This document shows positions 7,690 through 17,986 of a stretch of 64,000 nucleotides of DNA, in pieces (position 1 is the stretch's first letter; each line of letters opens with the position of its first letter). The stretch comes from Chitinophagales bacterium (lineage in GTDB: Bacteria; Bacteroidota; Bacteroidia; Chitinophagales; UBA2359). A model generated the notes under the pieces. That model worked only from the letters and a program-made list of their open reading frames with translations, did not search any database and was not told where the DNA came from. The translations under genes and the position numbers were made by a program. The DNA is taken from the NCBI GenBank assembly GCA_020629335.1, contig JAHDDN010000001.1, forward strand, positions 17,586-81,585. The letters are read 5' to 3'.

Positions 7690-10600
7690 TTATTGTTTTT
7701 TACTTTCAGATATAGATTTTACTTTTACAGGCTCACTAGTTTTAACAATTACGCTCAAGCCTCTATTACTTAATATGTTAATCATATCATTTGTTGTGGG
7801 TGCTTGTAAGTCAATTTTTGATGACTTAGCAAGCTTTTGCATTTCTTCAACTTTGACTGCTTGGATTCTTACAAATTCGCCTTTTTGAATTACTGTTTTT
7901 TCATTTAATAGTACAGCATCCTCAAACTGTACATATCTAGTTGCAACAATACTTGAACCTAAACCTATGCGCATTGTAGATGCTAATACAGGGGTGCAAC
8001 AATCATCCAACACATAAAGCGTAGAATCACCCATTATTTCAAAAAATGCAGGGAAAACCTTCACATCCCCAATACTTCCTTTAGTAGCTAATGTGTTATT
8101 TGTAACAATGTCAACTACCCAAGTGGAATCATTCGCAAAATCAGCCCTTTGATTTAATGGGCCGTTGATATTTCTAATTTGGAAACCATAACTATTCAAT
8201 GTTACACTATCTGTATTAATTTGATTCCCTGTTCCCAAAACTGCATTGTCAAGCTGAGTTATATTATTATAATTTGTTTGACCAAAATCACCACCACCTT
8301 GATAACCATTGGTTGAAGAATAAGAAATATAAACCCTACTATCTAATCCGAATGTTCCAAGTCCTCCATTTGTATCAAGTAAAAACTGTGATGAATGGTG
8401 AGTTACTGACCTTGATGTCACAAGAACTTTAGTATAATCTTGATTGAACTTTATATCCGCAATTAATGGCATTTGTGTATTTATAGATGACGCCCCATCG
8501 TTAACACTCCAATGTAATATTTGATTTACGCCAAACATTCCAGAGGTTGATACATTAATGCTATGTACCGTCGCATTACCACCATCGCCAAGCATACCGT
8601 TTGATTCATCTGCTTGATTACCAAAATATAATCTTTTGGTTTTTGGATTATACCCTAAGCCCCAAGCACGATTACCATAAAATGCAACAGTTCCATCGTT
8701 AGCTTCTCCAAAAGGATAGTATTCATCAACAACAATATTGGTTGACAAATCAATCGCATAGATGCCTCCAACTTCGGGTACAGAGGCATACAATATGTTG
8801 TTTTCTTCATCTAGTGCCAAATCTCCAATACCAACACCAGCAGCAGAATTAGCCTGTGAGGCGTTCAAATCCGCAGGAGCAGAGCCTGGAAGGTTAGATG
8901 TTCCAACTACGGGCGTACCATTTGGTACTGTTCCAATAATCATTGTAGGGTTGCCTAAGCTTGAAGCATTATCTACAAATATACTTGTAGAACCTTGTGG
9001 GGCTAAGTTTGGCGTATAACAAGGAGCAGAGCAGAAATATCTATAAATATTAGATGCTCCAAAATATATGTCACCATCTTGTGAATCCAAAATAGTTGCA
9101 AACACTTTGCCTATTTCTTCCAAAGTCCACCCTTCGGGATGTATTATTTTTTCACTACCTCCGTCAATACTTCCTAGATAATTATCTTGACTCGGGTTTG
9201 TGTCTGGGATATGCGCACTCTGCAAAGCGGAGGTATCAACTTGGCGAATATCAAAAACAGCAGCCACCCAGCCTTCTGTTGTGTCTGTTTCAATATTATC
9301 ACAAGTCATAATAGCAAACCCACTTTTAAAATCGGTAAAAAACGTTGTGTCTGGGTCTTCTATTAGGTATATATAAGTACCAACACCGCAATCTAGCTTA
9401 TTTGCCAAAACAGTGCTATCAATTTGGTCTTGTGTGAAATTACTATCATAAGCAACTACCAAGGTATCAGAGCAAGCATTTGAAGGGCAAGGATTAACTA
9501 AAACTAACTCTCTAGGACAAATATTCACATCATCTTGTATTAAAAGAACAAATGTGTCTTGTCCAGCAAAATCAATAACAGGGTTGTAAGTTTGGAAATA
9601 AGTCATTCCTGTATTACCTACGTTGTCGCTCCAAGTTGTGCCATTGCTAAAATCTCTTACAAAAACCTCCCAAGTCCAATCACCCGTATTAGAACAAACA
9701 ACCGAACCTCTGTCTTGAACCAAGATATTACAAGCAACAGGAGGAATACCACATATTGTATCGGTAGCACAATTAGATTCTATTTTTATTCCAGAACTAT
9801 CACATACCAACTTCGTATAAATATATCCTGTGTCGCTTACTGTACCCGTTATGCTCATAGGATTTGATAAGTCCAGCCCCGTGACATTTACAGCATCACT
9901 ACAAAACGCATAACTTCTAACCCATCCAGCAGGGCAAACATCGTCATTAGTCGTTATATCTATGTCAAAATTATTATTTGTTGTCAACTTAGTAAAACTA
10001 CCATCAACAACAGGAGGGTCTGGTAAATCTATATTAAAACAATACGCTGTATCACTTGCGATAATAGAGTCGCAACCAATCAAATCAACAATAATAGTAT
10101 CGGCTAAATTCTCATCTTTAAACCAACTTATTTTTACATCTTCAGGAATACATTTTTTTTGAGGGATACAAACGCTGTTAATTGTACCTTTTACATTTTG
10201 ATGATACCAAATAGTATCCCCGTCTGCTGTTGGTACTTTCCAAGTAGAATCTTGCATAGCTGTTTTAGTAGGCACGCAAATTATATCTCCATTATCCAAT
10301 TCAATTAATTGATCTCCAGCCGAAAAATCATTGCCATAAATATCTGTGCCTGTAGTGCTAGATATGTAAGCGTCACTATCCGTATTAGCTGGGATAATAA
10401 CCGTATCATTTGAGCCTGTCACATTATCATAAAAAACAAAAGATGTGTCATTTATAGCTGCTATAAAATTATGATTAACTCCAATGTCAAAAATAGTAAC
10501 TGTGCTATCACCAACTATAGTAGTTGAAGAAGAAACATTTATACTAGAATCAGAAGAAATAACATCATAAACATTTACTGTTTTATCAGCAATACAAATG

Positions 10601-11442
10601 GTATCTCCACCGTCCAAAATCAATAAATTGTCACCAACATTCCAATCTTGATTAAATACGTCTGTTCCTGTATTAGTCGCAATTTCAGTATAAGAATCAT
10701 CGTCTGGATTGAGAGTTAAAGTATCATTTGAATTATCAAATGGGTCAATAAACACCCAAGTAGAATCGTTCAAAATAACTACTTGTGGATGCCCTACATC
10801 AATGTTGAAAGTCAAAGTGCCGTCTGCATTGACAATCGTATCAACTTCGATAGTGCCGTTTGGAGAATTTAAAAAGTTGAATAAATCAGTTGTATCAACA
10901 CTCAAATCAAAATTGCTTTCACCTTCTGCATTGGTGGTTATTGTAATTGTTACGCTGCCGTCTGTGCTTTCAGCCGTAGTTTGAGTGTTGGTATCCACAT
11001 AAGCCGAATCTGGAATACAAGCAACAACAGCCAAACAAAAATCAGCGTCAGGCTCAAAAGTCAAGCTATCACAATCAACTTTATTTGAGCAAATAGTATT
11101 AGCATAACCCAAACAACGCCAGCAGTTTTGATATTCAGCCGTAATAATACCATCACAAAATCCAGCCGAAACTTCAAATTGATAAAATTCGCTTTGTGGA
11201 TTGGTATTTGTTTTTACATAATCGCTTTCAGATGTATTTATTAAAGAACCATAGCTATTATAGATAGCCTCAAAAGTTTCAACTTGTACACCATCACAAT
11301 AAAGTGTAACAATCTCTTTTGCTAAGGTTGAACGGTTGCAATTTGGAGGAATAACCTCATCAATTGTTACTGTTGTAGATAGTTGTGCAAAACTGCCTAA
11401 TGACAAAAGCATTAAGCAAAATAATGATAATATATTTCTCAT
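7690..11442 (-). CDS. Large secreted repetitive protein
   Basis: 1250 aa with a clear Sec signal peptide (MRNILSLFCLMLLSLGSFAQ, cleavage after Q20). The mature chain is Cys-, Asp- and Thr-rich. Two diverged repeats of about 90 residues lie around residues 230-400 (paired NDSTWVFIDP / NDTSFVFYDN and GDTICI / GDIICV). A region near 840-1000 (LALDEENNILYASV, YNPKTKRLYFGN) resembles beta-propeller repeats. The gene stands where tail fibres are usually encoded, yet a signal peptide is not expected on a virion part assembled in the cytoplasm. No type 9 secretion sorting domain was recognised at the C-terminus. Function unknown; host-surface display or secretion is inferred. Confidence 0.7.
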   Translation of the reverse strand: MRNILSLFCLMLLSLGSFAQLSTTVTIDEVIPPNCNRSTLAKEIVTLYCDGVQVETFEAIYNSYGSLINTSESDYVKTNTNPQSEFYQFEVSAGFCDGIITAEYQNCWRCLGYANTICSNKVDCDSLTFEPDADFCLAVVACIPDSAYVDTNTQTTAESTDGSVTITITTNAEGESNFDLSVDTTDLFNFLNSPNGTIEVDTIVNADGTLTFNIDVGHPQVVILNDSTWVFIDPFDNSNDTLTLNPDDDSYTEIATNTGTDVFNQDWNVGDNLLILDGGDTICIADKTVNVYDVISSDSSINVSSSTTIVGDSTVTIFDIGVNHNFIAAINDTSFVFYDNVTGSNDTVIIPANTDSDAYISSTTGTDIYGNDFSAGDQLIELDNGDIICVPTKTAMQDSTWKVPTADGDTIWYHQNVKGTINSVCIPQKKCIPEDVKISWFKDENLADTIIVDLIGCDSIIASDTAYCFNIDLPDPPVVDGSFTKLTTNNNFDIDITTNDDVCPAGWVRSYAFCSDAVNVTGLDLSNPMSITGTVSDTGYIYTKLVCDSSGIKIESNCATDTICGIPPVACNILVQDRGSVVCSNTGDWTWEVFVRDFSNGTTWSDNVGNTGMTYFQTYNPVIDFAGQDTFVLLIQDDVNICPRELVLVNPCPSNACSDTLVVAYDSNFTQDQIDSTVLANKLDCGVGTYIYLIEDPDTTFFTDFKSGFAIMTCDNIETDTTEGWVAAVFDIRQVDTSALQSAHIPDTNPSQDNYLGSIDGGSEKIIHPEGWTLEEIGKVFATILDSQDGDIYFGASNIYRYFCSAPCYTPNLAPQGSTSIFVDNASSLGNPTMIIGTVPNGTPVVGTSNLPGSAPADLNASQANSAAGVGIGDLALDEENNILYASVPEVGGIYAIDLSTNIVVDEYYPFGEANDGTVAFYGNRAWGLGYNPKTKRLYFGNQADESNGMLGDGGNATVHSINVSTSGMFGVNQILHWSVNDGASSINTQMPLIADIKFNQDYTKVLVTSRSVTHHSSQFLLDTNGGLGTFGLDSRVYISYSSTNGYQGGGDFGQTNYNNITQLDNAVLGTGNQINTDSVTLNSYGFQIRNINGPLNQRADFANDSTWVVDIVTNNTLATKGSIGDVKVFPAFFEIMGDSTLYVLDDCCTPVLASTMRIGLGSSIVATRYVQFEDAVLLNEKTVIQKGEFVRIQAVKVEEMQKLAKSSKIDLQAPTTNDMINILSNRGLSVIVKTSEPVKVKSISESKKQ

Positions 11443-11465
11443 TTTATGTTGTTGTATTATGTTTT

Positions 11466-11843
11466 TTATTCTCTAAATCCTATTGATTTTAAATAATCAG
11501 TTATGCGCTTTACTTTTTGAGGTTCAGTTCCTCCCTTTCTCATCCTTATGTTAAAGTGTTCGTTAATCGTTTCGATGGCGATGTTATGATTTGTAACTTT
11601 TTTATTTCCAATTATATCATCAACTGAATCAGTCAGGTAACAAGGGTGTAAACCTTCAATTTCGGGTTTTCTTTTGGCTTCATCTTCTAGGCTTTCAACT
11701 CTGTTTATTAGCTGTTTGAAACCTTCTTCTGTTAGAACAACACACTCAATATCTCCTTTCTCAGTAGGGATTATAAATTCTGCTGTTTCTTGACTAAAGC
11801 CAGTTAACCCGATAAAAAATAATAAGAATAAATACTTTTTCAT
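11466..11843 (-). CDS. Small secreted protein
   Basis: 125 aa with a signal peptide (hydrophobic core residues 4-16, likely cleavage after F-S-Q18). The mature part of about 107 aa is charged and helical with two Cys. It lies between two large exported proteins with gaps of only a few bases to each side, so it is probably part of the same exported complex. No recognised family. Confidence 0.7.
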   Translation of the reverse strand: MKKYLFLLFFIGLTGFSQETAEFIIPTEKGDIECVVLTEEGFKQLINRVESLEDEAKRKPEIEGLHPCYLTDSVDDIIGNKKVTNHNIAIETINEHFNIRMRKGGTEPQKVKRITDYLKSIGFRE

Positions 11844-11844
11844 A

Positions 11845-13641
11845 TTAGTTTGAAATTGTTACATTAGTTAATTCGCTTCTTACTCCTTTTACCAACACTC
11901 TATGTGGGCGATCTCTTGGCACACCAGCAGTCCCGCCATTGTCTTGCTCGACTAAATATTGAGTTGAACCAGCAAAGTTTTCTGGATAAGCTTGGATATC
12001 GTCCCTTGTAGTAAATCCTTCAACTACTGTAACCTCGTAGAAAATGTCTGTTTCTGGTCCAGCATAAGCATAAGTGTATCGCCCTGTCGAAAGCCGAACA
12101 ACTGTCATACCTCCCGATTGTTGAGCTATTGTTCCGTTTGCGTTCACAAAAGCATAAGCGATTGTATGGCATCTATCTTGGAAAGTGGTTGTTAAGGTTT
12201 GTATTTCATTTGTCGGGTCTGAATCAGCATCATTAACATTAATACAGTCTTGCAAATCAACCTTAATAGCATCATCCGTATTGCCATCGCTACTAAATAC
12301 CTCAAAAAGCAAAGAACCCCCATCACACGTTAAATCGTACTTGTATTCTGTATTACCATCTTGTAAGCTTGACAAATCAATGTTATCAGATACAGCTGTT
12401 AAATCTTCTGTTACTGTTGTCGTTAATACTGTACCAACTAAAGTTAAATCTACACCCGAAATGTCCGTATCATCTAATTCATTAGTAGGGTCATTATCCA
12501 AGTTTGGAGGTGAAATAAAACCGCTTAAATCAACGCTGTTGCCATCTTCAATTGATAAAATGTTTGCAGCAGAAAGACTTAATGTTTGGTCATCGGTATT
12601 GTCAAAAAGACAGCTAATGTCTTGTGTTGCCGTCTCTTGAACACCGCCTACATCAATAGACAAAAACAATTCCTCATTGGCACAATCAACAACCAAATCA
12701 ATGTCTTCAATTATCCCAATGTCGTCACCGTCTTGTAGGTCGGCTGGCAAACAGTTATTAACGTCTACGCAATTTAAAACTTCATCATCATCAATGTGGT
12801 CTTGCAAGTCATCTATGAAATTTTGCATCACATTTAGAATATGACAACTTAAATCAACAATATCATCAACAATTGTATTGCCTTGATTGTCTTCAATTTC
12901 AACCTTTAGTCCTGAATCTTCACACTCATAATTGAAAGTGTATTCGGTGTTTTCATCTACAGTAGAACCACCACTAGCATTAACAATATCTTTTCTCAAT
13001 TCCTCAATGACAGTACAAACATCTTTGCAGCAAGTCGGGTCAAGTGATTGTACATTAAAATTCCAAAGGTCATAAACATTAGATGCAATACGTAATTCGG
13101 TAACATTACAAGTCTGTAAAATACCCCAGTCTGCATTCGCATCTACCCCACCATTTACAGGTTCGCCTGCTTGTGTATCTGCTATATTGCCATTTACAAA
13201 AACATTCGATGGAGCTGTACCGATTGTCAACTCCCAATCACTTCCATTAGTCTGAAACCAACTTCTAGCAGTTGCGCTGTTTTCGTGCCAGTTGATACGT
13301 GTTGTTGGCTGAATGGCTGGTAATACTTGCAAATTAACAGGGTTAGAAAAACTTATTACAACCTCATCTACACCAACATCTGCATTTAATATTTCAATTG
13401 AACCATTCGCCCAAAAGTTTGAAATATTAGCATTATTAGGCGTAGAAACCAAAGTTCCATCTTCCATTGTGTACTCCAAAACACCAGCATTGTCAACAAA
13501 GGCAATACCCACAAAAGGGCAAAGACCATCGCAGCTTAAACAAGCTGGATTGCCATTAGATACATCAATATCTTCACCATCTGTTTGTTGAGCAAAAACA
13601 GAGATATTTAAAAATAACAGTATGTATATAAACGCTCTCAT
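11845..13641 (-). CDS. Secreted fibre/adhesin-like protein
   Basis: 598 aa with signal peptide (MRAFIYILLFLNISVFAQ, cleavage after Q18). The mature protein is acidic with regularly placed Cys. Around residues 345-420 it carries the motif DDQTLSLS...ILSIEDGNSVDLS, of the kind that recurs in Bacteroidota tail fibres and adhesins. Its stop overlaps the gene upstream by one base. The content looks like a fibre but the signal peptide says it is exported, which is the main oddity of this cluster. Confidence 0.7.
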   Translation of the reverse strand: MRAFIYILLFLNISVFAQQTDGEDIDVSNGNPACLSCDGLCPFVGIAFVDNAGVLEYTMEDGTLVSTPNNANISNFWANGSIEILNADVGVDEVVISFSNPVNLQVLPAIQPTTRINWHENSATARSWFQTNGSDWELTIGTAPSNVFVNGNIADTQAGEPVNGGVDANADWGILQTCNVTELRIASNVYDLWNFNVQSLDPTCCKDVCTVIEELRKDIVNASGGSTVDENTEYTFNYECEDSGLKVEIEDNQGNTIVDDIVDLSCHILNVMQNFIDDLQDHIDDDEVLNCVDVNNCLPADLQDGDDIGIIEDIDLVVDCANEELFLSIDVGGVQETATQDISCLFDNTDDQTLSLSAANILSIEDGNSVDLSGFISPPNLDNDPTNELDDTDISGVDLTLVGTVLTTTVTEDLTAVSDNIDLSSLQDGNTEYKYDLTCDGGSLLFEVFSSDGNTDDAIKVDLQDCINVNDADSDPTNEIQTLTTTFQDRCHTIAYAFVNANGTIAQQSGGMTVVRLSTGRYTYAYAGPETDIFYEVTVVEGFTTRDDIQAYPENFAGSTQYLVEQDNGGTAGVPRDRPHRVLVKGVRSELTNVTISN

Positions 13642-15908
13642 TACTTACAATTACAAGTTCCTAAGTCAGAACCATTTAAAACATTTCCTAATCTATCCAA
13701 GTACTCCCAAACGCCATCGCTGCCAATTCTGAAAATACTAGGCATATCATATTCACCGTCCCCAGTACTGTCATAACATAGTATAGATTCACTACCTGTA
13801 TAAGTTACGCCCCTATCACAAGCCTCCCATTCAGAAGGCGTACCAGAAGGTGTACCAATTTGCAAAGTTTCTTGGTTAACATAAATTACACTTATACTAA
13901 CACCTTGAACAATTGTTATTTCAGTCCATTCTCTCTTTTCTGTATCAACTATACATTCTTCTGTTTGCGTAACATCAGGCTGGGGCGTACAATCTTCAGT
14001 ATTTATAGGTTCTGAAAGTTCAGCATTACCTTGTGTAATATTATATTGAGTGCTACTTAAAATAACATTATTACAATCTTGCTCTGCAACTGTCAATATC
14101 AAATCACCCGTATTTACTTCTGCATTACTTTCACTTGCACAGCCTTCTATTTGTATAATATCACTTTCACAATCTTCAATTATGCAGTCTTTTAAATTCC
14201 TAATTTCCTGATCTGTAAGCTGCTTAGTGCCATCATACCATCGAACTTCTTGCTTATCACAACTCACCCATTGACAAGCGCGACCTAAGCCGTTATTGTT
14301 CGTTGAACAGCTAATAGTAACAGCCCTAATTTTACCGCTAAAACTGCCAGATGCTACACCTTCGTAAGATGTGGATGGTGTTGTACCAATAGGCTGCTGA
14401 AATCCTGTGGCTGTAAATACACTAACATTTCCGTCTTGGTCTGTTATATTCATTGTCGCCTCACCGCCATCAATCAAACAGTCATCTATGTAAGCAATTG
14501 AAGCCGTTAGCGTTCCGCTAGTTTCCCATTTTATTGTATTTGAATTATTGCTAAAACTTCCTTCTGTCGGGTCACCACTATTTAGACTATAGGCATAATC
14601 TGAATCACTCGAACCGTCACCATAACAAAGACAAAGGCTGGTGTAACTTCCACATGGACACGCCCCAACACTCCAATTGTTAGGTTCTGTTATTGTTCCA
14701 GTTTGGTCTTCATAAGTAGTAATTCTGTCACCTTGTGTATTTATGTTTGTTACTTGCCATCCAATAGAAAAAGTACCATCATCATTGATAATACAAATCT
14801 CTTTTTTCTCAATATCTTCTAATAGAATAGTTGGTTCAGGAGGGTCTACAATAGTACCAGTTTCACAGTCTCCAATACCACCAATAGGAGTGTAAGGAAC
14901 TAATGTGGCATCATTGGGGTCAACCTCAAAAACATCTGTTAAGACAGCACCATCGCCACAATCTGTGTATCGCACCGTTACGGGCTTGAAGTTCCCGTTT
15001 ATATCTACTACACCTAAGTCGCACAAATCATCCCTAATAGTGAAATTGCAGCCGCTTTCAGGGATAGGGGGGAACTGTTCAGCGCAGCTAAAAAGGCATA
15101 AAGGCTTATCCGCTTCAGGAACGACTGTTGACGTATTTTGATAATATAAAGTTCCTTCTTGACCACAAGTTTTACACAAATCATAATAAAAGGTTTGCCC
15201 AACTTCAAACATAAAAGTCATCGGCACAGGACTAGCTAATTCAACACCATTTACAGCGACTAAATCCATTTGATTAATAGCAGGGCAAGTACTACAAGCA
15301 CCTACGTTTAAATACCTATATTTCATAGGCTCAATTTTCCCCCAAAGCTCCGATGCAGGAACTAATAACCCGTCTGGTGGCGTATAATTGCTTAGATTTG
15401 TAGAAGTAAAAGGAGGTGGGTTGAATCTTGTTTCTACGGTAAATCCAGCACTACATTTTTGCGTCATCAAATCTGTTATTAAATCATCCCACGCCTGCAA
15501 TTGTGCCGTCCACCCTGTTTGTGGCGTTTGTACTATATCATAAACAGTGCCATCTGTAAAATAAACTCTAAGCGTATTTTCATTTGTAAAGCTTGTCCCT
15601 GTATTATCTACTAAAGAATAAAGTGTTTGTGATTTTACGCAGCTTTCAGAATCATTACAGTATCTACTATCTACCTCATTTGCTCCAACAACTTCATCGC
15701 CATTTTGGTCAACAATTACAAAACCGTACTCTTCTACAATATCATAGGTATGAATTTTATAACCTTGCAAAGTATCAACTCCATCAGAGTAGCATACCTT
15801 CTCAATGTCGATAGGATTGCCTTGTACTTTGCCTAAATCAAAATTGTTTTTTTGACCAAAACAGAACAAGCAAAAAAGAAAAGACAATATATAAATAAAG
15901 GACTTCAT
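13641..15908 (-). CDS. Large secreted Cys-rich protein
   Basis: 755 aa, signal peptide with cleavage probably after F-G-Q19. The mature chain is very Cys-rich, in pairs typical of extracellular disulphide-bonded proteins, and mostly beta. It is the first gene of the exported block, following the terminator at 15926-15956. No promoter of the late class is evident here, so transcription may come by read-through. Function unknown. Confidence 0.7.
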   Translation of the reverse strand: MKSFIYILSFLFCLFCFGQKNNFDLGKVQGNPIDIEKVCYSDGVDTLQGYKIHTYDIVEEYGFVIVDQNGDEVVGANEVDSRYCNDSESCVKSQTLYSLVDNTGTSFTNENTLRVYFTDGTVYDIVQTPQTGWTAQLQAWDDLITDLMTQKCSAGFTVETRFNPPPFTSTNLSNYTPPDGLLVPASELWGKIEPMKYRYLNVGACSTCPAINQMDLVAVNGVELASPVPMTFMFEVGQTFYYDLCKTCGQEGTLYYQNTSTVVPEADKPLCLFSCAEQFPPIPESGCNFTIRDDLCDLGVVDINGNFKPVTVRYTDCGDGAVLTDVFEVDPNDATLVPYTPIGGIGDCETGTIVDPPEPTILLEDIEKKEICIINDDGTFSIGWQVTNINTQGDRITTYEDQTGTITEPNNWSVGACPCGSYTSLCLCYGDGSSDSDYAYSLNSGDPTEGSFSNNSNTIKWETSGTLTASIAYIDDCLIDGGEATMNITDQDGNVSVFTATGFQQPIGTTPSTSYEGVASGSFSGKIRAVTISCSTNNNGLGRACQWVSCDKQEVRWYDGTKQLTDQEIRNLKDCIIEDCESDIIQIEGCASESNAEVNTGDLILTVAEQDCNNVILSSTQYNITQGNAELSEPINTEDCTPQPDVTQTEECIVDTEKREWTEITIVQGVSISVIYVNQETLQIGTPSGTPSEWEACDRGVTYTGSESILCYDSTGDGEYDMPSIFRIGSDGVWEYLDRLGNVLNGSDLGTCNCK

Positions 15909-15925
15909 AGTTGTTTTTTAATAAA

Positions 15926-15956
15926 AAGCCCTAACTCTTTTTTAGGGTTAGGGCTT
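15926..15956 (-). terminator. Terminator downstream of the structural trio
   Basis: A 10-bp stem (AAGCCCTAAC with GTTAGGGCTT) is followed on the minus strand by TTTTTATT. It separates the structural genes at 15989-17826 from the exported-protein block and probably only partly stops transcription. Confidence 0.75.
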
Positions 15957-15988
15957 AATAAAGTTGTCGTTATTCCCTTCTATGCCGA

Positions 15989-16462
15989 TTAAGGGTTTAC
16001 TGCTGTTACGCACGCTCCAATGGCTACTGCTCCACCTTCTGGAATTACTACTTGAAAGTCAGCAGATAAAAGCAAATCACTGTCCCCATCACAATCAACA
16101 TCTACGTGGTCAACACCAAAAGGCTTTTTGCCGCCGAAAGGATTAACATTAACCACTTGACCGCCACAAGTAACATCTGCTACTGTTTGCGCTACTGTGA
16201 TTGTTTCTACATCAGTGCCTTCATCGGTTACAGTTGTACCTTTTGAATAAGCCGCTACTGTTGCATTTTGCAAGTCCAATGTAGTGCCTGTTGGTGCTGT
16301 ATATCCCAAGTCAGTAATCTTTGCTGAAATAGCAGTCAAAAGAGTGGCACGGTCAATTGTTACATCGCCACCGCCTACTGGTGCTGTATATTCTACCACA
16401 GAGCAAATACAAGGATTTGCGCTAATTGAGGCTTGCCCTAAGCCAAAGTCAATTTTACCCAT
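15989..16462 (-). CDS. Probable virion structural protein
   Basis: 157 aa, beta-rich, Ala/Thr/Val-rich, with several Cys including C-x-C near the N-terminus. It is the third gene of a promoter-driven trio (17826 to 15989) with a terminator directly after it, typical of abundant virion proteins. No signal peptide. A decoration or tail protein is plausible; no family recognised. Confidence 0.6.
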   Translation of the reverse strand: MGKIDFGLGQASISANPCICSVVEYTAPVGGGDVTIDRATLLTAISAKITDLGYTAPTGTTLDLQNATVAAYSKGTTVTDEGTDVETITVAQTVADVTCGGQVVNVNPFGGKKPFGVDHVDVDCDGDSDLLLSADFQVVIPEGGAVAIGACVTAVNP

Positions 16463-16503
16463 TGTTAAAATCTAATTTTTATTAATTAATGTGTTATTGT
16501 TGT

Positions 16504-17196
16504 CTAAATTGGTTTTTTAAATGTCACGCCAACTACTGCTACATCACCGCTTGCTAATTGCAAACAAAAAGGAGCAACTGGATTGCCTTCTTGGCTACCA
16601 CCATCTCCGCTATTTAGCTGTATCGTGCCACCATTATAAGTCCAATCAACACCACTTGCAGTCTTTCTAATTGCGTAATCTATCTCTATTATATCAGCAG
16701 TAGCGTCTATTGGGGTGTTGTCTTGATAAACAGCCCCTGCTGCAATAGCTTGATTAAGTATAAAAGCGTTATCTATCTTTTCACTACTTGCAAAAGTATC
16801 TGTATAGCTTCCACAAATAACCTCTACTTGTTTTTCGCATTGAGTGAAAGCAGCGAAGTATTCTGACTCACTATAAACTGCTCCTGTTGTTTGGTCTTTG
16901 TAAGTAGTAACGCCATCGTCTAAGCAAAGAAGTATAGGCACTTCGCAGCCGTCCGAAACTCTACACATTCTAAATATTGCTGTACCAAACTTTTGAACAT
17001 CAAATTCTACATCACTAAAGTCAAGAGGGTTAAAAAAGCAAGTATTTAAAGCAATAGCACAATCATCGCCTTCATCATTCGTGGCTATGCCTAGCAATCC
17101 ATATAATACTAATGCCTTAAAGACAGCCATAGGATTCCGAGAAGTAAAGATTCTCTTAAAGTCCTCTTCACTAAACTTTTTAAAATTTTGTGCCAT
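16504..17196 (-). CDS. Probable virion structural protein
   Basis: 230 aa, mixed helix then beta, Cys-rich (about ten Cys). It follows the 205-aa protein by 12 bases and is in the same late transcription unit. The N-terminus (FKKFSEEDFKRIF) is helical and charged. No signal peptide and no recognised family; structural role inferred from position. Confidence 0.6.
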   Translation of the reverse strand: MAQNFKKFSEEDFKRIFTSRNPMAVFKALVLYGLLGIATNDEGDDCAIALNTCFFNPLDFSDVEFDVQKFGTAIFRMCRVSDGCEVPILLCLDDGVTTYKDQTTGAVYSESEYFAAFTQCEKQVEVICGSYTDTFASSEKIDNAFILNQAIAAGAVYQDNTPIDATADIIEIDYAIRKTASGVDWTYNGGTIQLNSGDGGSQEGNPVAPFCLQLASGDVAVVGVTFKKPI

Positions 17197-17208
17197 TGCT
17201 AGTTTTTC

Positions 17209-17826
17209 TTAAACAATTACTTTTTGATTCCCAGGAACGATTAACTGATAAGGGTCACCTGGATACTCTAAACATACAGGGTCTTGAATGTTATTCCAAG
17301 GTGTATCAAAACTCCATACGTGTGTTGAGTCATCTTGAGCAAAAGTCATAGACACATTTGTAATCGTTGTCACATCTTCAACAATAAGCATCTGACAAGC
17401 TTCAGTAACTACAATAATATATCCAGAAACACCCCCCAATTGAGCTTGTCTTAGAAACTCGTAGTTGCATTTGTTTTGGTCTAAAATCAACCAATTCATT
17501 AAATGCTCACGCTTAGTTACTTGTTCTTTATAGCCTAACTTTGCAGGCTCGGTAGTGTCTGTAGGTGCAGGCTTTGCACCGCAAGCAATTAACTCACGAA
17601 TTACTGAAGGGTCGCCTTCTGTAGTATTATTAATCCTAGATTGTAAAATGGCGTAAATTTCTGCTGCTGTTGGAAGCTCACCCGTATCAGTATCACGCTC
17701 TGCAATAGGCTGACAACTAAAAAATAATTTCGCTGCTGAACCGCTTAAAATCTTACGACAAAGAGGGTTATAATTAGCTGGTGGGATTGCACATTGTAAT
17801 GCACAAGCTGTATTGTTATTTGACAT
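17209..17826 (-). CDS. Probable virion structural protein
   Basis: 205 aa, first gene behind the late promoter at 17890-17927. The 5' leader contains a short hairpin (CCACT/AGTGG, 17845-17862) and an AACAACAAC leader instead of a Shine-Dalgarno site. The protein has about ten Cys and a beta-rich C-terminal half. Having a promoter and terminator of its own suggests a highly expressed tail or decoration component; family not recognised. Confidence 0.6.
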   Translation of the reverse strand: MSNNNTACALQCAIPPANYNPLCRKILSGSAAKLFFSCQPIAERDTDTGELPTAAEIYAILQSRINNTTEGDPSVIRELIACGAKPAPTDTTEPAKLGYKEQVTKREHLMNWLILDQNKCNYEFLRQAQLGGVSGYIIVVTEACQMLIVEDVTTITNVSMTFAQDDSTHVWSFDTPWNNIQDPVCLEYPGDPYQLIVPGNQKVIV

Positions 17827-17889
17827 ATTTTGTGTTGTTGTTTTCCACTGTTAGAATAGTGGTTGTGTGTTTCTCTTTTAAATACAGTA

Positions 17890-17927
17890 CAAAAAAACAA
17901 CAAACGCAATACTTAAATTAGGGCATT
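17890..17927 (-). promoter_or_regulatory. Late promoter (structural trio)
   Basis: Minus strand: AATGCCC (17921-17927), 23 bases, then TTTTTTTG (17890-17897), one mismatch from TAnnTTTG. It follows directly on the U-run of the terminator at 17934-17961. Confidence 0.75.
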
Positions 17928-17933
17928 AAAAAA

Positions 17934-17961
17934 CCCCGTTATCATAAAATTGATAACAGGG
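17934..17961 (-). terminator. Terminator of the receptor-binding-protein unit
   Basis: Stem CCCC-GTTATCA with TGATAAC-A-GGG, loop TAAAAT, followed on the minus strand by TTTTTTAA. It ends the unit containing the genes at 18162-20861 and 17987-18133. Confidence 0.85.
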
Positions 17962-17986
17962 CTGCACAGAAAATTTCACAAAGTTT

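Noticed and set aside
8762..13591. Plus-strand frames opposite the exported-protein genes
   Set aside because: Low-complexity antisense frames; the minus-strand genes have signal peptides and good starts.
15915..15955. TAAGCCC then 23 bases then TTTTTATT ahead of the exported-protein genes
   Set aside because: The letters are part of the terminator stem and its U-run and match the late box only partly, so coincidence is likely.
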